This document shows, in pieces, positions 19,367 through 29,836 of a DNA stretch of 64,000 nt (position 1 is its first letter; every line of letters starts with the position of its first letter). A model generated the notes under the pieces. The model had not been told where the DNA came from, did no database searches, and saw only the letters and a list, made by a program, of their open reading frames with translations. The DNA lies in contig NZ_JAIVKM010000001.1 of the NCBI RefSeq assembly GCF_020523985.1, forward strand, positions 1,984,001 to 2,048,000, in the 5' to 3' direction. The stretch is from Mangrovibacter yixingensis (GTDB taxonomy: Bacteria > Pseudomonadota > Gammaproteobacteria > Enterobacterales > Enterobacteriaceae). A program made the position numbers and the translations under genes.

Positions 19367-20245
19367 TTAGCGGCGTTTCGCCATCATTTCATCGACGATT
19401 TCACCCAAGCGTTGCAATTTGGGCACAGAGATATCCCGCAACATCAGTTCGGTATCCGGCAGACCAATTACGGACGACCACACAGCGCGACCAGCCAGGA
19501 AGCCAGAGGCCCCCGCCGTCATCGCCACACGCACCGCGCGTGGGAACAATTTTTCGTCCACACCCGAAGAGAGGATCACCCACGGCATATTGATGTGTTC
19601 ATTCAGGCGGAGTGATGCATCAAGCAGTGCCTGCTGTGGCCCTTTGCCATACAGCGGCATTTCAACTTTGTAGAGGTCTGCACCGCTGTCACCAAGCTCT
19701 TTGGCGGCATCAATAATGGCCTGCTCACGGTTGAAGTTATCGCCACAACGCGGCGGGCGTACCACCGGTTCAATAATGCTCACCAGCCCGTTGCTGTGGC
19801 ACAGTTCATTGAATGCTTTAACCATGTCCAGGCGCTGTTGCGCGTCTTCATCGCTGCGCCAGAGCACCAGCAGCTTTAACGCTTTGGCACCATCGCGTTT
19901 CACAGCCTGAGGGTTTACGGATTTGTCGATTTCCACGCTGTCGACCGGAATGCCGTTACCAGGAATAAAGGCATCTGCCGCCACAATCGTGGCGCAGCTT
20001 TTGGCAACCGCCTGCTGTTCAACCACCTGGCGGTAGCAAAATTGCTGGTCAACCAAAATGGCCGAGGCATAAGGTGAGAGGATCTTCGCCGCATTCACTT
20101 TGAAATCGGTCAGTACGCTGTCTTCCACAGGTGAAGGCACGCCTGCCGCCGCGAACATTAAGCGCATTGCCTCGCGCTGGTCTACTGCCAGCATGGCAAA
20201 ACCGCCTGAAGGGCGAGTAATATCTTTGAGGGTAAAACTCTTCAT
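19367..20245 (-). CDS. yihT: 6-deoxy-6-sulfofructose-1-phosphate aldolase
   Basis: A 292-residue class I aldolase of the LacD/DeoC-like fold, same length as E. coli YihT. The Schiff-base lysine is Lys193 in [13 protein letters not shown], at the reported position. It splits sulfofructose 1-phosphate into dihydroxyacetone phosphate and sulfolactaldehyde. The DHAP enters glycolysis; sulfolactaldehyde goes to YihU. Confidence 0.95.
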   Translation of the reverse strand: MKSFTLKDITRPSGGFAMLAVDQREAMRLMFAAAGVPSPVEDSVLTDFKVNAAKILSPYASAILVDQQFCYRQVVEQQAVAKSCATIVAADAFIPGNGIPVDSVEIDKSVNPQAVKRDGAKALKLLVLWRSDEDAQQRLDMVKAFNELCHSNGLVSIIEPVVRPPRCGDNFNREQAIIDAAKELGDSGADLYKVEMPLYGKGPQQALLDASLRLNEHINMPWVILSSGVDEKLFPRAVRVAMTAGASGFLAGRAVWSSVIGLPDTELMLRDISVPKLQRLGEIVDEMMAKRR

Positions 20246-20273
20246 TCCATTTTCCTTTACTGTATTTAAACCA

Positions 20274-21170
20274 TTAGATTTTCTGTTTCATCGCCAGCCC
20301 AGCGCTGTTACGTACCTGTTCCAGCAGGGCTGTCCAGTCCTCACGGCCGCGCCCGGCAGCGCGTGCCTGGTTATAAACTTCGCGGGAAGCGGCACCGAGC
20401 GGCATGGGAACATGCAACTGGTTGGCGACATCCAGGGCGATACCTAAATCTTTGTGGGCCAGATCAATCATAAAAGCGGGGGAAATATCGCCTTTGAGCA
20501 CTTTGTTCGGCCAGGTGGTGGTGAAATGGCCTTTGCCCGCTGGTGTGCCGTTCATCACTTTCAGCGCGACATCGAACGAAAGGCCCAGCGCTTCACACAA
20601 CACTGCGGCTTCGGCCGACAGCGCATTCAGGGCTATGCTCATGTAATTGTTGATAAGTTTTACGCGGATCCCCATTCCTGGGCCGCCTGCGGGAATTAAC
20701 TCGTTGCCCATGGCCATTAATACCGGCCTGGCGCGTTCAATTTGTGCTGATGTACCACCAGCCAGTAGCAGTAAAGTCCCGGCCACGGCGTGGTCTGAAG
20801 TGCGCCCCACCGGCACATCCATCATGCTGAAACCCTGTTTACTCATGGCAGCAATCAGCTGGTCGGTTTGCAATGGGTGAATGGTGGACATATCAATCAC
20901 CAGGGCTTGTGGAGACAGGCTCTGGCACACGCCCTGTTCACCAAACAACACGCTGCGCACCAGGTCACCGTTTGGCAGCATGGTAATAACGAATTCAGCC
21001 CCTTCAGATGCTGCCGCCGGGCTGGTAGCTGCCTGTGCACCCTTTTCCACCAGGCGCGCAGTGGCATCTGGGCTGACGTCAAACACATGGAGCTTATGCC
21101 CTTGCTTTAACAAGTTGCTCGCCATGGGCGACCCCATTTGACCGAGGCCAATAAATCCGATAACCGCCAT
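20274..21170 (-). CDS. yihU: sulfolactaldehyde reductase
   Basis: 298 residues from ATG 21170, which has GGGAG 6 bases upstream; an in-frame earlier Met at 21197 lacks support. The N terminus carries the NAD-binding [14 protein letters not shown], and the helix with VKLINNYMS holds the catalytic lysine of the beta-hydroxyacid dehydrogenase family. It reduces sulfolactaldehyde to 2,3-dihydroxypropane-1-sulfonate. It is the first gene of the minus-strand operon, across the control region from yihV. Confidence 0.94.
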   Translation of the reverse strand: MAVIGFIGLGQMGSPMASNLLKQGHKLHVFDVSPDATARLVEKGAQAATSPAAASEGAEFVITMLPNGDLVRSVLFGEQGVCQSLSPQALVIDMSTIHPLQTDQLIAAMSKQGFSMMDVPVGRTSDHAVAGTLLLLAGGTSAQIERARPVLMAMGNELIPAGGPGMGIRVKLINNYMSIALNALSAEAAVLCEALGLSFDVALKVMNGTPAGKGHFTTTWPNKVLKGDISPAFMIDLAHKDLGIALDVANQLHVPMPLGAASREVYNQARAAGRGREDWTALLEQVRNSAGLAMKQKI

Positions 21171-21187
21171 AACACTCTCCCAAGACA

Positions 21188-21272
21188 TTTCTGTCATTTT
21201 CTGTCATTCGTAATTGGTCATTTCTGTCTGCTTGTGATCTTATTTGTAACCTTTAGTCAAAAAATTGACAGA
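21188..21272. promoter_or_regulatory. TTTCTGTCA repeats, candidate CsqR operator
   Basis: The divergent yihU-yihV control region holds TTTCTGTCA at 21188 and again at 21198 (one helical turn apart), TTTCTGTCT at 21221, and the inverted TGACAGA at 21266. The same TGACAGAA appears at 22236 just before csqR, paired with an upstream TGTCA. Repetition before every start controlled by this locus makes it the best candidate for the DeoR-family repressor site. I did not compare it with published CsqR boxes. Confidence 0.55.
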
Positions 21273-21336
21273 CGTCACTTTTTAAACATTTCGTGAAATT
21301 AAAATGTCCGTATCTGAAAACAGCTAAGGAATGACC

Positions 21337-22233
21337 ATGATTCGCATTGCTTGTGTAGGTATTACCGTGATGGACCGGATTTATTACGTGGCAGGTTTAC
21401 CAACTGAAGGCGGTAAATATGTAGCGCGGCACTACACCGAAGTGGGCGGTGGCCCGGCAGCGACAGCCGCAGTAGCGGCGGCAAAGCTCGGTGCTCAAGT
21501 CGATTTTATTGGCCGAACGGGTGATGACGACACCGGGAAAAGCTTGCTCACTGAGCTTGAGTCTTTTGGTATCAATACCCGCTATACCCGGCGTTACAGC
21601 GCAGCAAAGTCCTCGCAATCCGCAGTATTAGTGGATGCACAGGGTGAGCGAATTATTGTTAATTACCCAAGCCCGGACCTGCTGGCTGATGCTCGCTGGC
21701 TTAGTGAAATTGATTTTTCTCAGTGGGATCTTGTGCTGGCAGATGTTCGCTGGCATGAAGGCGCTAAACACGCTTTCACTCTGGCACGCCAGGCCGGTGT
21801 TATGACACTTCTGGATGGCGATACCACGCCGCAAAATATCAGTGAACTCGTCACGCTGAGTGACCATGCGGTATTTTCTGAACCGGGCCTGGCGAAACTT
21901 ACAGGCATAACGGACACCCACCAGGCACTCAAAGAATCACAAATGATCACAAACGGACATGTTTATGTCACCCGCGGAGCGCAGGGCTGCGAATGGCTTG
22001 CTGATAATCAGTTACAGAAGCAGTCTGGTTTTTCGGTAGATGTGGTTGATACTACAGGTGCTGGCGATGTGTTTCATGGCGCTCTGGCATTCAGCCTGGC
22101 ATCCGGGCTGGCTCAACAAGAGGCGGTGCGCTTTGCCAGTGGCGTGGCCGCACTGAAATGTACCCGGTCTGGAGGACGCGCGGGTATTCCGGATTATGAT
22201 CAAACATGTTCTTTTTTGTCACTTGCTGTATAA
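21337..22233 (+). CDS. yihV: 6-deoxy-6-sulfofructose kinase
   Basis: 298 residues of the PfkB/ribokinase family from ATG 21337, 6 bases after TAAGGA; the ATG at 21331 would touch the ribosome site. Signatures are GGGPAATAAVAAAKLG near residue 38 and DTTGAGDVFHGAL near 240, with the catalytic Asp. It phosphorylates sulfofructose at C1 with ATP for YihT. It is transcribed divergently from the rest of the pathway and together with csqR. Confidence 0.94.
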   Translation: MIRIACVGITVMDRIYYVAGLPTEGGKYVARHYTEVGGGPAATAAVAAAKLGAQVDFIGRTGDDDTGKSLLTELESFGINTRYTRRYSAAKSSQSAVLVDAQGERIIVNYPSPDLLADARWLSEIDFSQWDLVLADVRWHEGAKHAFTLARQAGVMTLLDGDTTPQNISELVTLSDHAVFSEPGLAKLTGITDTHQALKESQMITNGHVYVTRGAQGCEWLADNQLQKQSGFSVDVVDTTGAGDVFHGALAFSLASGLAQQEAVRFASGVAALKCTRSGGRAGIPDYDQTCSFLSLAV

Positions 22234-22266
22234 AATGACAGAACTATGGTTTTTCGAGGACATTTC

Positions 22267-23070
22267 ATGAGTCTTACTGAACTGACCGGTAACCCGCGAC
22301 ACGATCAGCTGCTGATGCTGATTGATGAACGGGGTTATATGAATATTGACGAACTGGCGGGCTTGCTGGATGTTTCCACGCAAACTGTGCGTCGCGATAT
22401 TCGTAAACTCAGTGAGCAAGGGCTGCTAACCCGTCACCACGGCGGTGCGGGCAGAGCATCCAGTGTGGTGAATACCGCGTTCGAGCAACGTGAAGTCTCC
22501 TGGACGGAAGAAAAAAAAGCCATCGCGCAAGCGGTGGCTGATTATATTCCTGACGGCTCGACAATATTTATCACCATTGGTACTACGGTGGAGCAGGTTG
22601 CCCGCGCACTGTTAAACCACAACCACCTGCGTATTATCACCAACAGTTTGCGTGTCGCGCATATTCTGTATAACAACCCACGCTTTGAAGTCATGGTGCC
22701 TGGCGGCACATTACGCGCCCACAACAGCGGTATTATCGGCCCTTCCGCCAGCGCTTTTGTGGCTGATTTCCGGGCAGATTACCTGGTGACCAGCGTGGGT
22801 GCGATTGAAAGCGATGGGGCATTGCTGGAATTCGATGTGAATGAGGCCAGCGTGGTAAAAAGTATGATGGCGCACGCCAGGCAAATTCTGTTGGCCGCTG
22901 ACCACACCAAATACCATGCCTCTGCCGCTGTAGAAATAGGCAATGTCACCCAGGTGACAGCCCTGTTTACTGATGAATTACCCGGCCCGGCCTTGCACAA
23001 TTTATTGCAGGCGCAGCAGATAGAAATTATTCAGGCTACGCCAGATCAGGATGACAACCCGGACGCATAA
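22267..23070 (+). CDS. csqR: DeoR-family repressor of sulfoquinovose genes
   Basis: 267 residues from ATG 22267, with GAGG 7 bases upstream; the frame is open 7 codons further back. It has a DeoR HTH, LLDVSTQTVRRDIRKLSEQG (about 24-43), and a sugar-phosphate-sensing isomerase-like domain with ITIGTTVEQVARAL and ITNSLRVAH. It matches E. coli YihW/CsqR over its length except for a longer, Asp-rich tail (DQDDNPDA). It should repress the locus until sulfoquinovose or a derivative binds. The TGACAGAA just upstream suggests autoregulation. Confidence 0.93.
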   Translation: MSLTELTGNPRHDQLLMLIDERGYMNIDELAGLLDVSTQTVRRDIRKLSEQGLLTRHHGGAGRASSVVNTAFEQREVSWTEEKKAIAQAVADYIPDGSTIFITIGTTVEQVARALLNHNHLRIITNSLRVAHILYNNPRFEVMVPGGTLRAHNSGIIGPSASAFVADFRADYLVTSVGAIESDGALLEFDVNEASVVKSMMAHARQILLAADHTKYHASAAVEIGNVTQVTALFTDELPGPALHNLLQAQQIEIIQATPDQDDNPDA

Positions 23071-23101
23071 GTAATACTTCACACGTAATCTGGCCTGACA
23101 T

Positions 23102-23123
23102 TGTGCCGCCCCAGGGTGGCACA
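23102..23123. terminator. hairpin between csqR and the convergent orphan gene
   Basis: TGTGCCGCC pairs with GGTGGCACA (9 bp, one G-U pair) around a CCAG loop, filling the space up to the stop codon at 23124. There is no poly-T, so it may act as a bidirectional barrier more than a classical terminator. Confidence 0.5.
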
Positions 23124-24161
23124 TTACTCTTCACGAGCAAGAATATCTGCCAGATGTTGCTCAAGGTGATGCCGCTGCAAATAGGCCGTTAACTCACGTT
23201 CCCAATTCTTACCATCGCCCAGAATGGCGCGACTGTGGGTTGATGCATAAAGGTAACGGGTATCGTACAGGTTGAGCAGTGACTGGTTCATGGCATCAAT
23301 ATTGGCACCGGTTTTCTTACATTTTTCTTGCTGAATAGCCAGTGAGCGCAGCACCCGCTCGCGGGCCTGTTCATCCGGCTCCCAACTCTGTTCGCTCAAT
23401 TCACTGAGCACCAAAAATTGTGGCTGAATACCTTCCGTAATCGCCGCCTGCAAACGGTCGTGACCATCGAGAATAACAAATGAAGCCAGGCCAGCAATAA
23501 ACCACACCAGCACTGGCGGCAACGCCCCTTCCTGGCATTTTTTACGCCACCATTTCACGCGGCCACTGTGCAAATCCACCGGGTAGCGCGCCAGCAACAA
23601 ATGCCCGCCCCACCACCAGTCAACCAACCGGACATCTTCCGGGGTTTGCAGGTTGGGAAAATCTTCGCTGTACAGCGCCCAGGGCACTGAAATATTGGCG
23701 CTGCTGGCAGGTGTTGTGAACCGCCATTGCTCAAAGGGCACCGTTTGGTTGAGCGCATAAGGTGCTTCTGGCTTCACCGCCTCCATTGGGCGCAACAACC
23801 AGCGGCCAGGCGGCAACAACGGTGTGGGAGCATCCATAAGCTGCCGGGCAAAATAACGGCACCAGCCGCTCAGCCACTGGCTTGCGCCTTCGAGTTTAGC
23901 GCGTTCTACATCGGCTGAAGTAATGGCTGGCAACAACAATTTCTGCGCGGGGTGTTCGGCGTTAAATACCAGCCAGACACCGCTGTGGTCTTTCAGCATG
24001 GTCGCCCAGAACAGGGTTTCGCTATTAACTTGTAACGCCATGCGGCCATTATGCCCGCTGAGCATTTCCATCGCAGGGCCGCCTCCTTCACGAACCTTTA
24101 ATTCCAGGCCCTGCCAGCGCTCTTTCTGGTCAAGAAGATCCTTCCACCAGTAATCTGTCAT
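23124..24161 (-). CDS. orphan cytosolic protein with a DGHDR motif
   Basis: About 345 residues, no signal peptide or membrane segment, rich in Trp and Leu. I do not recognise the family. The one motif that stands out is VILDGHDRLQAAI (about residue 235), which resembles the DGHHR-type box of ParB/Srx-like nuclease domains; a basic stretch VKWWRKKC precedes it. The start taken is ATG 24161, 7 bases after AAGGAG, one codon after a GTG. It is flanked by hairpins on both sides and faces csqR, so it is monocistronic and probably unrelated to sulfoquinovose. Confidence 0.7.
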   Translation of the reverse strand: MTDYWWKDLLDQKERWQGLELKVREGGGPAMEMLSGHNGRMALQVNSETLFWATMLKDHSGVWLVFNAEHPAQKLLLPAITSADVERAKLEGASQWLSGWCRYFARQLMDAPTPLLPPGRWLLRPMEAVKPEAPYALNQTVPFEQWRFTTPASSANISVPWALYSEDFPNLQTPEDVRLVDWWWGGHLLLARYPVDLHSGRVKWWRKKCQEGALPPVLVWFIAGLASFVILDGHDRLQAAITEGIQPQFLVLSELSEQSWEPDEQARERVLRSLAIQQEKCKKTGANIDAMNQSLLNLYDTRYLYASTHSRAILGDGKNWERELTAYLQRHHLEQHLADILAREE

Positions 24162-24286
24162 CACCCTCTCCTTTTGCTTGCGGGAATTTCAGGCCGGGTG
24201 AAAATACCATAAAGCGGAACTTCGGTTCTCCCCTATAAATTGGCAGGCGGGGAATCAGACGCAGTTATTACCCGGTGTTGTTGCAC

Positions 24287-24316
24287 AACAAAAAGCCTGC
24301 ACTCAGGCAGGCTTTC
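24287..24316 (-). terminator. rho-independent terminator of the pentonate operon
   Basis: Read on the minus strand, AGCCTGC and GCAGGCT form a 7-bp stem with a 5-base loop, followed by TTTTTGTTG. It lies about 25 bases after the alcohol dehydrogenase stop. Confidence 0.8.
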
Positions 24317-24338
24317 GTGGGTAAATACAGTTACTGAA

Positions 24339-25454
24339 TTATAAGGCGATGGCGATTTTTATCCCTTCCTGGCGAATATTCACCTCCATTGCTTCTGCCA
24401 GTTGCTCCAGTTTAAAACAGTGGGTAACCAGTTTTTCAATTGGCAGGCCAATACCCGTTGCCCGGCGAATAAAATCCATGGTTTCCGGGTAGTCCTGCAG
24501 GCTGTAAGCCCATGACCCAACGGCAACCACCTCTTTATTACACATATCGAAATGGGGGTTGATGGCGCACTCGCCATTATTCACAAAAAAGCCCACTTCA
24601 CACAGCCCACCACCACGGCGGATAAACTTCCACAAATTCGCTGCGGCCTGGGGGACGCCAGTGCACTGAAAACCAAAATCAGCGCCCACACCCTGGGTTA
24701 ATTCATGAATTTTAGCGGTTAACTGGGCCAGTTCCGGGTAATCAGCAATATTCACCAGGTGTTCAGCGCCGAGTGATTTAGCATATTCCAGCCGCGCTGG
24801 GTTGGCGTCCATGGCAATAATGTGTTCGATACCAAAAGTGCGCAATACAGCAATTTGCAGTAACCCAATCGGGCCACATCCCTGCACAATAACATGGCTG
24901 TTAAACTTCAATAACTGGGTTGATTTAGCGCGCTCCAGTGAATGCACCACCACGGCAGCAGGCTCAATCAATAAACGCTGAGCAAAACTCATATCATTAA
25001 CCACAAAAAAGGTACTGCGCGGGCGTAATACCAGGTACTCGGCAAACCAGCCATTCAGTCGGTAATGGTCGTCATCTGGCAATAAACCATACAGGCCAAG
25101 CTGTTCACACAAATTGCCGCGCCCTGGCAACTGAGTGCAGGGGGCGCATTCACCACAAGTCAGCACGCTGGTGACAATCCGGTCACCACAGGCAACGTTG
25201 CGCCCGGCTGAATCCTTACTGATATTTTTGCCCAGTTTTACAATTTCCCCGGTGCCTTCATGGCCAAGCACTGCAGGAGCAAGACTAAAAGGGTCATTTT
25301 TATATTCATGGACATCGGTTCCGCAAATACCACACCCTTCCACTTTCACCAAAATTTCATCGTCGGTAATTTCAGGAACCGGGAATGACTGCATTTGAAT
25401 ATCACGCGGGCCGGTTAATACGGCTGCCCGTGCATATTCTGGGATTGTATGCAT
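24339..25454 (-). CDS. zinc-dependent alcohol/polyol dehydrogenase (MDR)
   Basis: 371 residues of the medium-chain dehydrogenase family. Catalytic zinc ligands are visible in GCGICGTD and LGHE; the structural zinc lobe has CGECAPC and a later NLCEQ. The Rossmann stretch VIVQGCGPIGLLQIA follows. It is the last gene of the yjh-type operon, 106 bases after the permease, and is absent from the core E. coli yjhFGHI set. It could oxidise or reduce the sugar (pentose, or a keto-deoxy acid or aldehyde product) handled by the pathway. The substrate cannot be read from sequence. Confidence 0.8.
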   Translation of the reverse strand: MHTIPEYARAAVLTGPRDIQMQSFPVPEITDDEILVKVEGCGICGTDVHEYKNDPFSLAPAVLGHEGTGEIVKLGKNISKDSAGRNVACGDRIVTSVLTCGECAPCTQLPGRGNLCEQLGLYGLLPDDDHYRLNGWFAEYLVLRPRSTFFVVNDMSFAQRLLIEPAAVVVHSLERAKSTQLLKFNSHVIVQGCGPIGLLQIAVLRTFGIEHIIAMDANPARLEYAKSLGAEHLVNIADYPELAQLTAKIHELTQGVGADFGFQCTGVPQAAANLWKFIRRGGGLCEVGFFVNNGECAINPHFDMCNKEVVAVGSWAYSLQDYPETMDFIRRATGIGLPIEKLVTHCFKLEQLAEAMEVNIRQEGIKIAIAL

Positions 25455-25560
25455 AAGATGTTCTCCAGATAATGGCTATTTACCCCTTGCCAGAAAGCAA
25501 GAAATATACAAATTCTGTTTTGCTAATAAACCACGCTACTTTACTGACAGGTGGATATTC

Positions 25561-26910
25561 TTACAGCACCATATTCAGCATTAAAATAAATACCAGGCCG
25601 GATATCGACATTAATGTAGACATCAGTGTCCAGGATAATAATGTTTCTTTGGTTGTCAGGCCGAAAAAGTCTTTAATCATCCAGAAGCTGGCATCATTTA
25701 CATGTGAACAAATACATGAACCTGCACCGGTAGCCAGAGTAATTAGCGCTAAGTTAGTGTGGCTGTAGCTTGCCAGTAACGGAATGACCAGGCCGGATGT
25801 TGAAATAGCCGCAACGGTTGCAGAGCCCAGGCAGATACGCAGAAATGCCGCCACACACCAGGCCATAATAATAGGGTTAATATTCACCCCTGAAACCAGA
25901 GTAGAAATATAAGTGCCCACGCCGGAATCAATCAATACTTGTTTAAATGCCCCGCCGCCGCCAATAATCAGCAACAACCCGGCAATACCCGCAACCGCCT
26001 GGCCACAAGAGCCCATCAGTTGGGTGACATTTTTCCCCCTGCTCAGCCCCATGGTGTAAATGGCAACCAGTAAAGAAACCAGCATGGCGATAGTCGAGTT
26101 ACCGAAAAACAGCACAATATTGTAGACAATACCGGCATCGCCTGAAGCCTTGAGGTGCATCATTTCAATTACTGTCACCACCGCCATTAAAATAACCGGC
26201 AGCATGGCGGTGAAGAAGCTAATGCCAAAGCCCGGCATCTCTTCTTCTGTGAAGTGGTGTGTGGCACCCAGTGAAGCCAGGTTGCCTTCTTTCTGGAACG
26301 CATCCGGGATCAGTTGCCTGCACACTTTGTTCATTAACGGGCCGCACAATATAAGCGTAGGGACACCCACTGCAATGCCATAAATCAGCACCTTGCCCAC
26401 ATCTGCCCCGTATTCACGGGCAATCACTGTCGGGCCCGGGTGTGGCGGCAGAAAACCATGGGCAATTAATAACCCTGCCAACATGGGTACGCACATGGTC
26501 ATTGGTGAAATTTTGGCTTCCCTGGCAATGGCAAACAGAATTGGCACCAGCAAAATCAAGCCGACTTCAAAAAATAACGCAATACCCACAATAAATGCCG
26601 AGCACACCACTGCCCAGTCGAGCTTTTTGGCACCAAAATAGTTTAATAAGGTTAATGCAATACGCTGCGCACCACCGGCATCGGCTAATAACCGCCCCAG
26701 CATTACACCAAAGCCAAAAATAAGGCCAATATGCCCCAGGGTGCCTCCAAGCCCGGATTCAATAGTGGACACAACTTTATTTAACCCCATACCGCTGGCT
26801 ATTGCGACACCAATAGAAACCAGTATTAATGAGATAAACGTATTTAATTTAACTTTAATTGTCAGCAATAGTAGTACAGCAATACCTACTGCTATGATTA
26901 ACAGTGGCAT
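25561..26910 (-). CDS. yjhF: GntP-family sugar acid permease
   Basis: 449 residues with about 12-14 hydrophobic segments and the conserved [21 protein letters not shown] and [12 protein letters not shown] motifs of the gluconate:H+ symporter family. Position between dehydratase and dehydrogenase matches yjhF. It should import an aldonate such as xylonate or gluconate. GAGGAT precedes the ATG. Confidence 0.88.
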   Translation of the reverse strand: MPLLIIAVGIAVLLLLTIKVKLNTFISLILVSIGVAIASGMGLNKVVSTIESGLGGTLGHIGLIFGFGVMLGRLLADAGGAQRIALTLLNYFGAKKLDWAVVCSAFIVGIALFFEVGLILLVPILFAIAREAKISPMTMCVPMLAGLLIAHGFLPPHPGPTVIAREYGADVGKVLIYGIAVGVPTLILCGPLMNKVCRQLIPDAFQKEGNLASLGATHHFTEEEMPGFGISFFTAMLPVILMAVVTVIEMMHLKASGDAGIVYNIVLFFGNSTIAMLVSLLVAIYTMGLSRGKNVTQLMGSCGQAVAGIAGLLLIIGGGGAFKQVLIDSGVGTYISTLVSGVNINPIIMAWCVAAFLRICLGSATVAAISTSGLVIPLLASYSHTNLALITLATGAGSCICSHVNDASFWMIKDFFGLTTKETLLSWTLMSTLMSISGLVFILMLNMVL

Positions 26911-26956
26911 AATATCCTCACATTTTAGGTAAGATGTTTGTGGCCAGAGGCCACTA

Positions 26957-28918
26957 TTATTTAGTCATATATTCTTTTAATGCTGTGGTGATTTTATCAA
27001 CGTCGTAAACACACCCACGCCATGTTCCGCCACTGACCGCCTGTAATGCAGCCCATAAGCGCGTGTCATCGGGCAATTCCGGGTCTGGCCCTAACCCAGG
27101 GTGAGCCGGGCGCGCATTCAGCACTCTGGCCGCTTCTTCAGGCGTAGCACACAATTTCTGTGCGCTTTCCCCAAGGAAATTCACTTCACCCAGTAAATTG
27201 CGGCAATCAATCTTGATTTCTACAATATCACCGGTGCGCAGTTTGCCTACAGGCCCACCAGCCAGTGCTTCGGGGCCAACATGCCCAATACAGGCACCTG
27301 TCGAAACCCCAGAGAAGCGGGCATCTGTTATCAGTGACACTTGTTTTCCATAAGAAAGGTGCTTCAGGGCACTGGTTACCTGGTAGGTTTCTTCCATGCC
27401 CGTGCCGGATGGCCCGGTACCAATAATAACCAGAATATCGCCCGCCTTAACCTGCTCATGTTTGATGTCATAAACTGCGGCTTTTTCACTCAAATACACT
27501 TTTACCGCGCCTTTATGGTAATACAGGCCGTTTTCATCAATCACGCTGGCATCAATGGCGGTTGATTTGATCACGGAACCTTCTGGCGCAATATTCCCTA
27601 CCGGGAATGTGATGGTGGATGTTAACCCACGCAGGCGTGCCTGCTCTGGCGACATAATAACGTCGTCCGGCTCAACCTGTTCCTGCTCACGCAGAAGCGC
27701 TTTGAATTTACTGCGCCGCTCTGAGTGTTCCCACCAGTCAAGGTTCTCTTTCAGGGTATGGCCGGTTACCGTCATGACATCTTCATGGAGTAACCCCAGC
27801 TCGCGCAAATAGAGCATCACTTCTGGCGCGCCGCCTGCCATAAATGCACGCACCGTGGGGTGATAAACCGGCCCGTTGGGTAGCACGCTCACCAGCCGCG
27901 GCACCTGGCGGTTAATACGGATCCAGTCATCCACATCCGGAATTCGGCAACCCGCCTGGTGGGCAATCGCGGGAATGTGCAACAGCAAGTTCGTGGAGCC
28001 GCCAAAGGCCGCATGAACCATCATGGCATTTTCAATTGCTTTATCCGTCAGGATATCTTTGGTGGTGATACCCAGGCGGATTAAATTCAGCGCTGCCGCG
28101 GCAGAAGCACGGGCAATCTCTGACCACACCGGTTCACCAGAAGGTGCCAGCGCCGAATGCGGTAAGGCCAGCCCCAACCCTTCAGCCACCACCTGCGAAG
28201 TGCCTGCGGTACCTAAAAACTGGCAGCCCCCACCGGAAGACGCACAGGCAGAGCACCCCAGGCGGCGGGCACTTTGCAGAGTCAGTTCACCATTGGCAAA
28301 CCGGGTGCCGATTGTTTGCACCTTGCCGTTATCTTCGCCATTCACTGCGGGCAGCGTTGCACCACCCGGCACCAGCACAGTGGCTTTATTATGCTGTGAT
28401 GCCAGCGCCATCATGGTTGCCGGTAAGCCCTTGTCACAGGAAGCAACCCCAACAATAGCTTTTGCATTAGGCAGGGAGCGAATTAACCGGCGCATTACCA
28501 TTGAGGCGTCATTGCGGTACGGCAGTGAATCAAACATACCGGTTGTGCCCTGAGTCCGCCCATCGCACGGGTCAGAAACATAAACCGCATAAGGCAAGGC
28601 ATGCTGGCTTTTAAGTTCTTGTGCTGCGGCCCGGAGTTGGATGTCCAGCTCGTAGTGCCCCTGGTGCAATGCCAGCGCTACCGGTTTGCCCTGAGGCTCA
28701 CGCAGCCCACCCAACGTGCTGATTAACAACACGCTGTCCTGGTCCAGTTCTTCAGGTGCCCAACCCATACCGGCATTCATGGTCATGCCAAAAATGTCGC
28801 CGCTTGGGCGGTTAATAAGCATATCGGCAGTGAGTGGTAATTCCCCCTCCGGGCCTTTTGCATGGGTTCTTACCTGGTAAATCGCATTATTTTTAGGATA
28901 CAACTCGGTAAATAACAT
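26957..28918 (-). CDS. yjhG: YjhG/YagF-type sugar acid dehydratase
   Basis: 653 residues of the IlvD/EDD dehydratase superfamily, with the iron-sulfur cysteines seen in [30 protein letters not shown] and [16 protein letters not shown]. Length and motifs fit the YjhG/YagF branch, reported as D-xylonate dehydratases. It converts the aldonate to a 2-keto-3-deoxy acid for the aldolase encoded 9 bases upstream. Other pentonates remain possible substrates. Confidence 0.9.
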   Translation of the reverse strand: MLFTELYPKNNAIYQVRTHAKGPEGELPLTADMLINRPSGDIFGMTMNAGMGWAPEELDQDSVLLISTLGGLREPQGKPVALALHQGHYELDIQLRAAAQELKSQHALPYAVYVSDPCDGRTQGTTGMFDSLPYRNDASMVMRRLIRSLPNAKAIVGVASCDKGLPATMMALASQHNKATVLVPGGATLPAVNGEDNGKVQTIGTRFANGELTLQSARRLGCSACASSGGGCQFLGTAGTSQVVAEGLGLALPHSALAPSGEPVWSEIARASAAAALNLIRLGITTKDILTDKAIENAMMVHAAFGGSTNLLLHIPAIAHQAGCRIPDVDDWIRINRQVPRLVSVLPNGPVYHPTVRAFMAGGAPEVMLYLRELGLLHEDVMTVTGHTLKENLDWWEHSERRSKFKALLREQEQVEPDDVIMSPEQARLRGLTSTITFPVGNIAPEGSVIKSTAIDASVIDENGLYYHKGAVKVYLSEKAAVYDIKHEQVKAGDILVIIGTGPSGTGMEETYQVTSALKHLSYGKQVSLITDARFSGVSTGACIGHVGPEALAGGPVGKLRTGDIVEIKIDCRNLLGEVNFLGESAQKLCATPEEAARVLNARPAHPGLGPDPELPDDTRLWAALQAVSGGTWRGCVYDVDKITTALKEYMTK

Positions 28919-28927
28919 ACAGCCACC

Positions 28928-29836
28928 TTATTGTTTTAACAGACCCTGAGCCGCCAGTAATTCGCGCACTTGTTGTTTTGCTGTTTCTGTCGCTTCCATT
29001 ACCGGTGGCCGGCACCAGGTATTAACGGGCAAGCCAACACATTGCATGGCATACTTAATTAATGAAATAAACGGTGTTTCCAGTGAATACAGGCCAGGCA
29101 ATTGCATGAGTTTTTTATTCAATGCTACAGCTTCAGCATATTCGCCTTTGCAAAAGGCATCGTAAATTCCCACAGATAATTCGGGCGCGAAATTTGCGCT
29201 GGCAGAAATTGCGCCATCGCCACCTAACAGCAAGGTATTAAACAAGTGGTCGTCATAACCACAGAAGACAGAAAAATCAGGCCGAACGTCTTTTACGGTA
29301 TTAATCATGCTGCGTAAGTGGCCCACACTGTCGATGGTGTCTTTAATGCCCACAATATTGCTGTTTTGCAGCACCAGCTTTTTGACAATTTGCGGCGACA
29401 TATCCTGCCCGGTTAAATCCGGGAAGTTATAGATAATAACCGGTAAAGAAACACTGCGGGCAATTGCGCTGTAATACAACTCCACATTGCGTTGTGCTAC
29501 TTTCCAGTAAAACGGGTTAATAGCAACCACGCCGTCAGCACCGATTTTTTCTGCATGCTGCGCCAGGGCAACAGCTTCTTCCATCGAAGTTGAACCCACG
29601 CCAATCAACACCGGTACCCGCCGGTCTACGGCACTGACTGCGGCCTGGGCAAATGCCATCCGCTGCCCGCCGCTCATTTGGCTGAACTCACCCCCGGTAC
29701 CAAGGTAAAACAGGCCATCAACCCCTTTAGTTATCAGAAAATCCGCCACCTGCTTAATTGCCGTATGGTCAATATTCCCTTCGGCATCAAAGGTGCTGGA
29801 AACAGGAGGAATAATGCCTTTAAACTTTGTAATCAT
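28928..29836 (-). CDS. yjhH: 2-keto-3-deoxy-sugar acid aldolase YjhH/YagE type
   Basis: 302 residues of the DapA/NAL class I aldolase family from ATG 29836, behind AAGGAAG; the frame is open 15 codons earlier but inside the regulator gene. Motifs are [25 protein letters not shown], the NFPDLTGQD segment and GIKDTIDS, whose lysine forms the Schiff base. It splits 2-keto-3-deoxy-pentonate to pyruvate and glycolaldehyde in the xylonate route. It overlaps the regulator stop by 17 bases. Confidence 0.9.
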   Translation of the reverse strand: MITKFKGIIPPVSSTFDAEGNIDHTAIKQVADFLITKGVDGLFYLGTGGEFSQMSGGQRMAFAQAAVSAVDRRVPVLIGVGSTSMEEAVALAQHAEKIGADGVVAINPFYWKVAQRNVELYYSAIARSVSLPVIIYNFPDLTGQDMSPQIVKKLVLQNSNIVGIKDTIDSVGHLRSMINTVKDVRPDFSVFCGYDDHLFNTLLLGGDGAISASANFAPELSVGIYDAFCKGEYAEAVALNKKLMQLPGLYSLETPFISLIKYAMQCVGLPVNTWCRPPVMEATETAKQQVRELLAAQGLLKQ

